A DNA stretch of 39,343 nt. Origin: Treponema sp. (GTDB lineage: Bacteria; Spirochaetota; Spirochaetia; Treponematales; Breznakiellaceae). A model generated the notes under the pieces. It did not search any database. It was given only the letters and a program-made list of their open reading frames with translations, and was not told where the DNA came from. Both the position numbers and the translations under genes were made by a program. Shown one piece after another: positions 22,956-31,257 of the stretch; positions within the stretch are counted from its first letter, which is position 1, and each line of letters opens with the position of its first letter. The stretch covers positions 1 through 39,343 of the forward strand of contig JAIRQN010000047.1 of the NCBI GenBank assembly GCA_031256445.1, given 5' to 3'.

Positions 22956-24173
22956 TTATATTTCAAAGTTCTTTTGATCGACAATTTGCGCTGTTTCCAG
23001 GTTCAATACCCTGATGTTAAGACGGCGTTCGCTCATATCACCAATTATCCAGCAGAGTACAATATACTGAGCGCCCAGTTGCTGGCCTATTGAAACGTAT
23101 GAATCGTCGCTTACATTTCCGGACATCTGGTATTGCACTTCGGCATTTATTAAGGACTGATTCTGACGGTCAACCAGCTTTATGTTTTTTCCCGCCACAA
23201 GCTTTTCTTCTATCTTATTCATAGCGTTGTCGAGTAAACTGGTATGCGCTGTTTGTGTTTTCATCAGGATTATGGTCGTGCCGGCCGGCAGATTTGCGTT
23301 AATTGAATTGATTACGCCTTCAGTGGCTTTCTCAATAAGTCCGCCGGTATCGCTCATAAGCTCTGCCATTTCTGCCTCGGCAGACGCAGCGCTTTCGATA
23401 GCCTGTCTAAGGATGTTGGCGTTTGCTTTGGCGGCAGGGCTGCCAATATCATCATATTGCCGTATTGCTTCATCATACTGCCTGCCTTTCACCAGCTCTT
23501 TAGTCATCTTCATCCGGTCTTTTATCACTTTGTCGCTTGAGGTTTCATCCATCAGCTTCACGTTAGTGCTGACAATAGTAGGAATAATATCACGCGAAAA
23601 ATTCCTCAGCTGCCTGTCAACTGCTCTTTTTGCGAGCGTTACTACATCAGTGAGGCCAGATGACTCGCTGCTTGTGGATGTTGCTGTATCCTGCTTGGTA
23701 ACTACTCCGATTTCCATTTTTGTCCTTGAACTAACAACGCTGTATTGAAAATCCACAGTGACAGTGCGTGAATACGTGACAATAGTGCGGGTATTTCCGT
23801 CTTTATCCTTATATGATGTCTGCGTCCGATCATCCTTTGAATTGATGTTTCTGAGCGTGCCTGTAAATACGCCTTCCACATTGGGATCGTCAGGGCTTAT
23901 TATGGTAAAATGTCCCGCTCCCTGAGTCATGATTTCCTGTTTTGTCTTGTCACTGAGATACTGCGCAATCTGCGAACCAGCGGAACCTCCGGCATGGTTT
24001 TCGAATGCTTTGATACCAAGACGCTGTATGCCGCTTGTATCTATTGTAGGCGATCTCACTGACTGGATAGGTACGTAAGTCGCGCACCCTGCCAGGCCTA
24101 GCCCGATCACCAGAACAACCATGATTATCGCCCTGATGACGATAATCCCTGTAAATTTTGTTCGATTCTTCAT
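22956..24173 (-). CDS. CsgG/LpoB-like lipoprotein
   Basis: 405 residues. The lipobox LGLAGC (Cys30) marks a lipoprotein. The N-terminal part (about 45-200) contains FENHAGGSAGSQIAQYLSDK and a TVTVDFQYSVVSS strand; a helical middle (about 215-270) is followed by a second module (about 285-405) with KLVAGKNIKLVDRQNQSLI, QMSGNVSDDSYVSIGQQLGA and ERRLNIRVLNLET. The second module is the CsgG/LpoB-type fold seen in curli secretion and in activators of penicillin-binding proteins. It is clearly related to the partial protein at 38607. GAGGAGG precedes the ATG. Function in this organism is not established. Confidence 0.8.
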   Translation of the reverse strand: MKNRTKFTGIIVIRAIIMVVLVIGLGLAGCATYVPIQSVRSPTIDTSGIQRLGIKAFENHAGGSAGSQIAQYLSDKTKQEIMTQGAGHFTIISPDDPNVEGVFTGTLRNINSKDDRTQTSYKDKDGNTRTIVTYSRTVTVDFQYSVVSSRTKMEIGVVTKQDTATSTSSESSGLTDVVTLAKRAVDRQLRNFSRDIIPTIVSTNVKLMDETSSDKVIKDRMKMTKELVKGRQYDEAIRQYDDIGSPAAKANANILRQAIESAASAEAEMAELMSDTGGLIEKATEGVINSINANLPAGTTIILMKTQTAHTSLLDNAMNKIEEKLVAGKNIKLVDRQNQSLINAEVQYQMSGNVSDDSYVSIGQQLGAQYIVLCWIIGDMSERRLNIRVLNLETAQIVDQKNFEI

Positions 24174-24227
24174 TAGAATCCTCCTCGTTGTAATCCATCC
24201 TTATTAAAATTTATGGATAAGTTTTTC

Positions 24228-24238
24228 GCCTAATAGGC
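24228..24238. promoter_or_regulatory. Small palindrome at the lipoprotein-gene start region
   Basis: GCCTAATAGGC, 11 bases, 5 bp on each side of a central A. It sits about 6-16 bases downstream of the predicted start point of the gene at 24173 and is a possible operator. Confidence 0.3.
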
Positions 24239-24250
24239 AATAATGACTTT

Positions 24251-24279
24251 ATTTTGATATTTATAACATTATTTGTCAA
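24251..24279 (-). promoter_or_regulatory. Promoter of the CsgG/LpoB-like lipoprotein gene
   Basis: Minus strand TTGACA (24279-24274), 17 bases, CAAAAT (24256-24251). The -35 is perfect, the -10 weak. Leader of about 70 bases. Confidence 0.5.
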
Positions 24280-24332
24280 TAACTGCTGTAAACAAAGAAT
24301 ATCTGTTTCATAGCAAAATGATCTTATTATTT

Positions 24333-25505
24333 TTATAATCTTATTATCCGGGAAGCTGTCAACACTTCCGCTCCGGTCTCTGTCATGAGGATGTCATGTT
24401 CAAGGCGGCAGCCGCCAAGAATGGGATCGTATAAGCCAGGCTCAATTGTAAAAACCATTCCCGGTTCCAGAACCCATTCGTTGCCGGCGCTGTTTCTGAT
24501 AACCGGGTACTCGTGCTCCTGAAGACCGATGCCGTGGCCAAGTCCGTGGGGCATTTGCTTTTTTGAGCGCGCAAAGAAAGCGTCTGCAGCCGCGGCGATA
24601 TTTTTGGCGGGAGTTCCGTTATGCGCCATTGAAATGGCGAGTTTTGAGGCTTTTTCCACAAGGCTCACAAGTTTTTCCTGCCTGGGATTTAAACCGCGGG
24701 TGAAGGTTAATGTAACATCCGTGCAATAACCTTCGTATTTGACGCCGAAGTCCAGAATGGAAAGTCCCTGGCTGCCGAAGGGAGCGCAGGTCCAGCCCGG
24801 AAAAGCATGTATGGCAAAACTGCGCTGAGGGCCTGCGGCCAATGTTCCAAAACTGGCGCCTTCGCAGCCGCGTTTGCGGGATTCTACTTCTATAAGAAGC
24901 GCCGCATCCGCTTCAGTTTTTATTTTCTCCGCGCGTATATTTTTTTCAAGCAAGTCAATCAGCTCGTTTGTGATTGAAACCGCTTTTCTTAAAATTTCAA
25001 TTTCTTCTTTGTCTTTAACAGCCCGGTATTTTCCAATTTCGGCGCCTGCTCCGTTTTCCCGGCAGAGTATGTCGTAATCTGTGAGCTCTCCGACATAATC
25101 AAGAAAAACAGGATATGGCGTAACAGAGGGAATTTCGATTTTTGATCCCGGCGGGATGCCGAATTTTTGCGCTACTGCCGCGATTGCTTTTTTCGGCTGA
25201 CGGTCGAAATCATTGTAAGCTGCCAGAAATACCGGCGCTCTTGTGTATAATTTGGCAAGATTTAAATCCCATGCGACAAGCACCGCCTGTCCCGGCGCGT
25301 TTTTTCCTGTCACAGCCTGGCCGGCTTTTTCCTGATTGTTTAAAGAGATAAAAAGCAGAGCGTCCGAAGGATGGCCTGTGAGCCAGCGGATATTGCTATC
25401 CCTTCTTGATTCACAGTCTTCCAGCATCACAAGAGAGACGCCTTCCGCCGCCATCCATTCCCAAATTTTTTTCAGCCGTATTTCCATGGTGGCAGAGTAC
25501 TCCAT
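24333..25505 (-). CDS. M24B metallopeptidase (Xaa-Pro aminopeptidase type)
   Basis: 390 residues. The N-terminal creatinase-like domain (1-150) precedes a pita-bread catalytic domain with all five metal ligands: Asp252 in LDFGVKYEGYCTDVT, Asp263, His324 in HGLGHGIGLQEHE, Glu355 in TIEPGLY and Glu369 in GCRLEHDI. Such cytosolic enzymes remove an N-terminal residue ahead of proline or cleave Xaa-Pro dipeptides. AAAAGGAG stands 9 bases before the ATG. It follows hpf by 53 bases and is probably the last gene of the rpoN-hpf-peptidase transcript. Confidence 0.9.
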   Translation of the reverse strand: MEYSATMEIRLKKIWEWMAAEGVSLVMLEDCESRRDSNIRWLTGHPSDALLFISLNNQEKAGQAVTGKNAPGQAVLVAWDLNLAKLYTRAPVFLAAYNDFDRQPKKAIAAVAQKFGIPPGSKIEIPSVTPYPVFLDYVGELTDYDILCRENGAGAEIGKYRAVKDKEEIEILRKAVSITNELIDLLEKNIRAEKIKTEADAALLIEVESRKRGCEGASFGTLAAGPQRSFAIHAFPGWTCAPFGSQGLSILDFGVKYEGYCTDVTLTFTRGLNPRQEKLVSLVEKASKLAISMAHNGTPAKNIAAAADAFFARSKKQMPHGLGHGIGLQEHEYPVIRNSAGNEWVLEPGMVFTIEPGLYDPILGGCRLEHDILMTETGAEVLTASRIIRL

Positions 25506-25558
25506 TACGCATCTCCTTTTAATGTAATCGGTTTAAATTCAGATTATTTGGAAATATA

Positions 25559-25849
25559 TCAGCGTTTTTCTTTTACCTTTTCTTTCTCTTTTGTGATTTT
25601 TGTTTCCAGTTTATCTATCATGTTGTCTATTGCTTTGGTCAGATCAAAGTCTGATTCTTTGACATGAACAGAGACGCCCCACCGGAAGTTTACAGTGGCT
25701 TCAGCGTCAAAATCTTTTTCCTTTTTTATGGTGATTAGCAGATCAACGATCATGTTCTCGGCATTGTGAATTCTCTCAATTTTCCTGTTAAGATATTCCT
25801 TCGCGTCCTCATGCAATGTGAAATGTACCGCTTTAATCTCTGTGTTCAT
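25559..25849 (-). CDS. hpf: Ribosome hibernation promoting factor, short form
   Basis: 96 residues, the size of short HPF/YfiA proteins, without the long-form dimerisation tail. Recognisable are NRKIERIHNAENMIVDLLI near residue 21, FDAEATVNFRWGVSVHVKE, and DLTKAIDNMIDKLETKI, then a Lys/Glu tail. It binds the 30S decoding centre and helps silence ribosomes in stationary phase. It lies 56 bases downstream of rpoN, an adjacency also known from proteobacteria. GGAGG precedes the ATG. Confidence 0.92.
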   Translation of the reverse strand: MNTEIKAVHFTLHEDAKEYLNRKIERIHNAENMIVDLLITIKKEKDFDAEATVNFRWGVSVHVKESDFDLTKAIDNMIDKLETKITKEKEKVKEKR

Positions 25850-25905
25850 CTTTGAACCTCCATAATATTTTTCCCGAATATTACCGGGTATCGCTCTTTG
25901 AGCGT

Positions 25906-27312
25906 TTAATTTTTAACTGCCGCTCTCCTGGTATAGGAAGAGCCCATATCCAGTTCTTTTCTGTATTTTGCCACAGTTCGGCGGGCCAGCGCAATTCCCC
26001 TTGCGCCCAACAACCCGGAAATTTCCTGATCTGAAAGCAGCCGGTTTTCTGAGGCTATTATTTCCTTAATTATCTCTTTTACGCTCTCCTTTGAAAATCT
26101 GGAACCGCCTGATCCTGTTCCGCTTATGGAATTGGTGAAAAAATACCGGATTTCATATATACCCCATTCTGTCTGCATATACTTGCCGTTTGCGGTGCGT
26201 GATACAGTTGTTTCGTGTACGTCAATTTCCCTGGCGATATCTCCCAGCGTAAGGGGAGCAAGGTGTTTTGGCCCGTTTATAAAAAATGAACGCTGGAATT
26301 CCAGGATCGCCGCTGTTACCCGGATAAGCGTTTTATTGCGCTGATTCAAATGATTGATAAAAAGACGCGCTTCCCTGATGTTGCTTCTCGCGAAATCGCG
26401 CGCGTCTGCGTTTGCCGGCAGCGGTGATTTTTCCTCCGAATCGCCGAGTTCCCTGAAGAAACTGTTAATGCCAAGAACGGGAAACGCTTCGTCATTCAGA
26501 TTGATGGTAAACTCATCTTTATCCCTTACTACCCGTATGTCAGGAACTACGTAACGAATTTCGGCGGGAGCGAAGGCGCGGCCCGGGAAAGGCGAAAATT
26601 TTTTTAAATAATCGCAGAGGAATTGCGCTTCTTCTTCGTCTATGCCGGTTTTTTTTGCGAGAGCACAATATTTCCCGCGTTCCAGAAGTTCCAGATTGTC
26701 CAATATTTTTTCGATGCCGGCATCCATTACTTCGCCGGCGTCAGGCATCAGTCCTATTTGAATCAAAAGCGATTCGCGGTAACCGCTTGCGCAGGTGCCG
26801 GCCGGTTCCAGAGCGCGGACTAATTGCATCGCTTCCTGCAGTCTTGAAGGGATGACAGGGAAAAGCGATTCTGGTTTTTCTTTATGGAAACCGTCATCAT
26901 CAAGATTTTGAATTAGCACTTCGGCGACAGCGCGCAGCTCATCATCCGCGCTTTCAAGCTGCAATTGCCACAGCAGGTGTTCCTGAAGGGTTTCCGGCCG
27001 TGAAAGCGCGCCTTCTATGAAGCGCCGGTGCTCTTCAGAAGCCTGCTCGCCGCCTCTTCTTCCGGGATCGGACGTTGATTCAAAATATTCGTATTCATCG
27101 GCAGAGGCGCCTGAGCTGTGATTTTCCGTATCGTCCAGGGGGACTGTGCTTTTATCTTCAACAAGTTCCAGCGCCGGATTGCGATCAAGCTCCAGTTCAA
27201 TTCTTTCGCGCAGATCCGCGATTGGCAGTTCCATCAATTTTATCGACTGAAGGAACTGCGGGTTTATTCTTAAACGCTGTTCCTGGACATATGACTGGCG
27301 CTGAATCTGCAT
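25906..27312 (-). CDS. rpoN: RNA polymerase sigma-54 factor RpoN
   Basis: 468 residues, full length. Region I (LRINPQFLQSIKLMELPIADLRERIELELDRNPAL) is Gln/Leu-rich as required for activator response. The core-binding region spans about 110-290. The helix-turn-helix lies near LGDIAREIDVHETTVSRTANGKY, and the RpoN box is ARRTVAKYR at 443-451, which reads the -24 element. It directs transcription that needs AAA+ activators; none is encoded in the window. The ATG has no ribosome site but an excellent promoter ending 6 bases upstream, so the mRNA is probably leaderless. Confidence 0.97.
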   Translation of the reverse strand: MQIQRQSYVQEQRLRINPQFLQSIKLMELPIADLRERIELELDRNPALELVEDKSTVPLDDTENHSSGASADEYEYFESTSDPGRRGGEQASEEHRRFIEGALSRPETLQEHLLWQLQLESADDELRAVAEVLIQNLDDDGFHKEKPESLFPVIPSRLQEAMQLVRALEPAGTCASGYRESLLIQIGLMPDAGEVMDAGIEKILDNLELLERGKYCALAKKTGIDEEEAQFLCDYLKKFSPFPGRAFAPAEIRYVVPDIRVVRDKDEFTINLNDEAFPVLGINSFFRELGDSEEKSPLPANADARDFARSNIREARLFINHLNQRNKTLIRVTAAILEFQRSFFINGPKHLAPLTLGDIAREIDVHETTVSRTANGKYMQTEWGIYEIRYFFTNSISGTGSGGSRFSKESVKEIIKEIIASENRLLSDQEISGLLGARGIALARRTVAKYRKELDMGSSYTRRAAVKN

Positions 27313-27318
27313 GATATT

Positions 27319-27347
27319 ATTGTAAACCCGTATGGGTGATTTATCAA
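27319..27347 (-). promoter_or_regulatory. Promoter of rpoN, start point at the ATG
   Basis: Minus strand TTGATA (27347-27342), exactly 17 bases, TACAAT (27324-27319), then AATATC and ATG at 27312. Both boxes match 5 of 6. The A of ATG is the predicted first base of the mRNA. Confidence 0.68.
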
Positions 27348-27370
27348 TTATAAAAATTTATGGCCGGATA

Positions 27371-29782
27371 TTAAATATATTTCCTCAGTTTTTCGAAAAC
27401 TGTAAAAATATCAATTGGTTTTCCGATATAATCATCCATGCCTGCCGCAAGGCAATTGTCAATATCCTCCCTAAGTACGTTAGCCGTCATTGCAATAATG
27501 GGTATGCGTCCCGGAATGGAATTTTTATTCTGACGTCTGGATTCGTAATTTCTGATTTTCCGCGCTGTTTCAAAGCCGTCCATTTCCGGCGTCTGCATAT
27601 CCATAAATATCAGGTCGTAGGAACTGTAATCCCCGGTTATTTTTTCCAGAGCCTGCCGCCCGTCTTGTGCCGTGTCGATAACAAGACCGGTGCCGTCAAG
27701 CAGCGAAACCAGTATTTCGCGGTTTATTTCCAGGTCTTCCGCGAGAAGTATTTTTTTCCCTGTTAACAGGTAATCTTTGTCTTTTGCGTAAATTTCATCT
27801 TTGTTCAAAAACCTGATGCCTGTGTCTTTGTTTGTGCGAACCAGTTTAACCGTAAAAATAAAACGCGAACCTTCGCCATGCTTTGATTCTACGGCGATAG
27901 TCCCGCCCATTAATTCAATAATTCGTTTGGATACTGAAAGACCGAGTCCCGTGCCCGCGAATTTCCTGGCAGCGCCGCTTTCCGTCTGTTCAAACATGCG
28001 GAATATTCTCTCCTGCTGCTGCGCGGATATTCCCGTTCCGCTGTCAGCCACTATAAAACGCACATCGCATATATTGTTGGTTTCCTTTAGCAGGGAAACC
28101 ATAAGGCTGATTTCACCGTCTTCCGGAGTGGATTTTACCGCATTGGTCAAAAGATTGGTAATTATCTGTGTCAGCCGCTGATCGTCTCCCAAACAGAAGA
28201 ATGGCACGTTATCATCAACATGAATTGTAAACCTGTGCCGTTTTTCTTCCATGAAAAAATGCACAAAAGAAACCGATTTCTGCAATAAATTTTTTAATTC
28301 AAATTCCGAGCTGTTCAGCGTCAGGTTGTTCGTTTCAATCATGGATATGTCAAGAACATCGTTAATTATCCCCAACAGATGCGTCGAGGCTTTCCCTATT
28401 TTGTTAAGCGAATAATTTTTTCTTTCGATATCTGCCGAGTTTTTGCCAATCGCTGTCATACCTGTTATCGCGTTTATGGGCGCGCGCATTTCATGACTTA
28501 TATTGGCTAAAAATTCTCCTTTGGCGCGGTTTGCCTGTTCGGCCCTGTTTTTCGCGTTGACCAATTCCGCCTGCAAAGCGCGTATTTCCGTTAAATCCAT
28601 CGCGATGGAGGCGATAATTTCGTCTTTCATGATAAAACTGGTTATATCCAGTGTTCTTTTTCTGCCGTCTTTGCATTTTAGGATGCTTTCATAGCGCGCC
28701 ATGCCGCTCTGTTTTATTTTTGGAAAAGAAATATCTCTGATAAAACATATCGTCAGGCTGTCAAATAAAAGATTAAATCCGCCTTTCTTTATTTCCGCTT
28801 TGGAATAGCCGCAAACCGCTGATAAAGCGCGGTTCGCGTAAACCAGGTTTCCGTTTGAGTCCGAATAGAAAATGATGTGCGGAGAATTTTCCACAATAGA
28901 TGTGCGGCGTCCCATCGCTTCCCGTTCGAAAACGCCCGATAAAATGTTTGCGCAAAGCATCGCAAGATTTATATCGCTTTCAGTCCATTTTTTGTTATTG
29001 TTGTTATTCGCAAAATCAATGACCGCGCATATCTTTCCCTTGATATATACCGGCGTAGTTATAAAACTGTTAAAGTTTACCCTGTAAGGCGCCATTAAGT
29101 CCCTGTATGTCAGGTTATTGGAAGACATATGCGAATCCGCCGGACTGCCGGCGTTAATGCTTCTTACAGCGGAAAGCATCGGTTCATGCAGGGTTATTGT
29201 GCTTTTTATCCGTGATGCGAGTTTTAGATCGGGATTTGCCCATTCATTGCGGCAGGTTAAGGTTACTCCGTCATCTCCCAGTTTGAAAAAAAGCACCTGC
29301 TGCAAATTCATGAAATTGCCTGTCATTTTTAATGTTTCCGTTATTAATGTATCGGTGTCAATGTCAGACAAAAAACTTCTGGAGATTTTCGCAATCAGAA
29401 TCTGCTGACTCATCTGCTTTTCGGAAAGATTTGCGCGTTTCATTATTACTCTGTTGGAAAATACAATAATGCACACAAATGCCGCGATGCCTGCTAACGA
29501 GGTTATTATAATCCGGATATTCATGTTCAGTCTGCTTTTGAGAGCAGGGCGTTTATCAACGCCTGTGAGCAGCGTCCCGTTGATTGTGGCGCTGTCATCG
29601 TTCAGTAATGCCGGCGTTTCGTATCCTGTTTGTTCCTTTGGTACGGCATGCGCGCTGCGGGTAAGCTCATTGATAATGGCGTTTATCTGGCGCTGCGTTA
29701 TGTAAAAAACAACTCCCATTGTAAGAATGAAAATTAATCCCAAAAAAAAATATACATTTTTCCGCGATATTTTAAATGTCAT
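27371..29782 (-). CDS. Hybrid sensor histidine kinase with GAF, PAS and receiver domains
   Basis: 803 residues. Two membrane helices (about 10-30 and 88-111) enclose a small periplasmic loop. A GAF domain (about 140-290), a PAS domain (about 295-410), HisKA with the phospho-acceptor His430 in FLANISHEMRAP, and a complete ATPase follow: N-box QIITNLLTNAVK, G1 DSGTGIS, G2 GTGLGLSVSKRI. The C-terminal receiver (about 674-800) carries Asp728 in FMDMQTPEMDG. It would phosphorylate itself and pass phosphate to Asp728 and then onward. No output regulator or Hpt gene is adjacent, so the target is unknown. AGGA precedes the ATG. It ends 58 bases upstream of rpoN. Confidence 0.92.
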   Translation of the reverse strand: MTFKISRKNVYFFLGLIFILTMGVVFYITQRQINAIINELTRSAHAVPKEQTGYETPALLNDDSATINGTLLTGVDKRPALKSRLNMNIRIIITSLAGIAAFVCIIVFSNRVIMKRANLSEKQMSQQILIAKISRSFLSDIDTDTLITETLKMTGNFMNLQQVLFFKLGDDGVTLTCRNEWANPDLKLASRIKSTITLHEPMLSAVRSINAGSPADSHMSSNNLTYRDLMAPYRVNFNSFITTPVYIKGKICAVIDFANNNNNKKWTESDINLAMLCANILSGVFEREAMGRRTSIVENSPHIIFYSDSNGNLVYANRALSAVCGYSKAEIKKGGFNLLFDSLTICFIRDISFPKIKQSGMARYESILKCKDGRKRTLDITSFIMKDEIIASIAMDLTEIRALQAELVNAKNRAEQANRAKGEFLANISHEMRAPINAITGMTAIGKNSADIERKNYSLNKIGKASTHLLGIINDVLDISMIETNNLTLNSSEFELKNLLQKSVSFVHFFMEEKRHRFTIHVDDNVPFFCLGDDQRLTQIITNLLTNAVKSTPEDGEISLMVSLLKETNNICDVRFIVADSGTGISAQQQERIFRMFEQTESGAARKFAGTGLGLSVSKRIIELMGGTIAVESKHGEGSRFIFTVKLVRTNKDTGIRFLNKDEIYAKDKDYLLTGKKILLAEDLEINREILVSLLDGTGLVIDTAQDGRQALEKITGDYSSYDLIFMDMQTPEMDGFETARKIRNYESRRQNKNSIPGRIPIIAMTANVLREDIDNCLAAGMDDYIGKPIDIFTVFEKLRKYI

Positions 29783-29856
29783 GTGTTTTTCCTGTCATGG
29801 ATCCCCTCTCGCGCCCATTATATACGAAAGTAAAAAAATAGGCTATCTTTCGATTT

Positions 29857-31257
29857 ATGAATTATTATTACGAAAGATTAAAAAAACTTGGACTTGAAAT
29901 TCCGTCCATACTGCTGCCGAAAGCCGCGCGCGAATCTGCGGAATTAAAAAAATGGCCTGTGATAGCCTGCGATCAATTTACGCAGGATCGCGGCTTTTGG
30001 GAAAAAGTCAAAACAGGAACCGCGGGAACGCCGTCATCTTTGAATTTGATTTTTCCGGAAGCGTATCTGTCTGACGCGGGCGCGTCCGGCAGAATTGCGG
30101 ACATTCATTTGACTATGAAGCGATACCTTGCCGAAGGCGTCTTTGATGAGCCGAAAAAAGGATTCTTTTATATTGAAAGAGATACGCCTTACAATAAAAA
30201 GCGCCGCGGTCTAATCGCTGCGGTAGATCTTGATCAATACGACTGGCATTCAGGAACCAGGCCGCTAATACGAAGTACAGAAGGAACTGTCGCTGACAGG
30301 CTGCCTCCAAGAATGGATATCCGCCGCGGCGCGCCGCTGGAACTTCCCCACATTTTGCTGCTCATTGATGACGATACAGACAATCTGCTGCCTTCCCTCG
30401 GCAGGATCGCTGAAAAAACCGCTCCTGTTTACAGTACGCAGTTAATGATGGACTGCGGCAGCGTGACAGGATGGTTTCTGGATACTGAAGCCGGCGGACA
30501 ATCAGATGAAATTCTGTCTTTAATTGCCCTGGAGCTTCAGCGCCTTTGCGATCGTTCCTGCGGACGTTATACCGAAGACGCGGAGGCTTTATATACCGGG
30601 AGCCCTCCTTTCCTGTACGCGGCCGGAGACGGCAATCATTCGCTGGCTGCGGCAAAGGGCATCTGGCAGGAATACAGGGAACTGCACGGAGGGGCTGGCG
30701 CGCAGCATCCCTGCCGTTACGCGCTTGTTGAGATAGAAAACATCTATGACCCAGCGATTCAATTTGAGCCAATTCACCGTCTTGTCTTTGATTTCAGTCC
30801 GGATGAAATTATATCGGTTCTGTCAGGCTTGCCTGGTTTTTCCTGCCGTTCTGCCGGAAGCGCGGAAGAACTTTCAAAGGCAGTCTGCGGCGGCCGTTAC
30901 GGAGATGGTCAGCAAAAAGGCGTACCGGGAAACATTTTCGGCGTCATTTCGCGGGAACGTTATGCGCTAGTTGAAACTTCCGCGGGCGGGATAGCCACTG
31001 CCTGTTTGCAGCCGCTTTTGGACAGTCTTGTGTCAGAAAAAAGCGGCTTGATAGATTATATTCACGATGAAGAAGAGTTGTTCCGTCTTGCGTTAAATTC
31101 GGGCGGCAGAAAAGCCGCGGGTATTCTTCTGCCTCCTGTTCATAAAGCGGGCTTGTTTGAAACCGTAGCCCGTTACGGCCCTCTGCCGAGAAAAAGTTTT
31201 TCCATGGGACATTCCTGCGAAAAGAGATTTTACCTGGAGAGCAGGGCATTGTTCTAG
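29857..31257 (+). CDS. DUF1015-family protein
   Basis: 466 residues, the full length of the DUF1015 family (COG4198). Visible blocks: GLEIPSILLPKA at the start, KWPVIACDQFTQDRGFWEKV near 32, GFFYIERDT, GLIAAVDLDQYDW, YAAGDGNHSLAAAKG near 251, and a C-terminal HKAGLFETVARYGPLPRKS with SFSMGHSCEKR. The conserved DGNHSLAAAK element suggests a catalytic or nucleotide site, but no biochemical role is established. No Shine-Dalgarno precedes the ATG; TATCTT lies 7 bases upstream. The stop overlaps that of the next gene on the opposite strand through a shared CTAG. Confidence 0.85.
   Translation: MNYYYERLKKLGLEIPSILLPKAARESAELKKWPVIACDQFTQDRGFWEKVKTGTAGTPSSLNLIFPEAYLSDAGASGRIADIHLTMKRYLAEGVFDEPKKGFFYIERDTPYNKKRRGLIAAVDLDQYDWHSGTRPLIRSTEGTVADRLPPRMDIRRGAPLELPHILLLIDDDTDNLLPSLGRIAEKTAPVYSTQLMMDCGSVTGWFLDTEAGGQSDEILSLIALELQRLCDRSCGRYTEDAEALYTGSPPFLYAAGDGNHSLAAAKGIWQEYRELHGGAGAQHPCRYALVEIENIYDPAIQFEPIHRLVFDFSPDEIISVLSGLPGFSCRSAGSAEELSKAVCGGRYGDGQQKGVPGNIFGVISRERYALVETSAGGIATACLQPLLDSLVSEKSGLIDYIHDEEELFRLALNSGGRKAAGILLPPVHKAGLFETVARYGPLPRKSFSMGHSCEKRFYLESRALF

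Noticed and set aside
24333-29782. Sigma-54-dependent promoters near rpoN
   Set aside because: No TGGCAC-N5-TTGC-like element was found upstream of the genes around rpoN.
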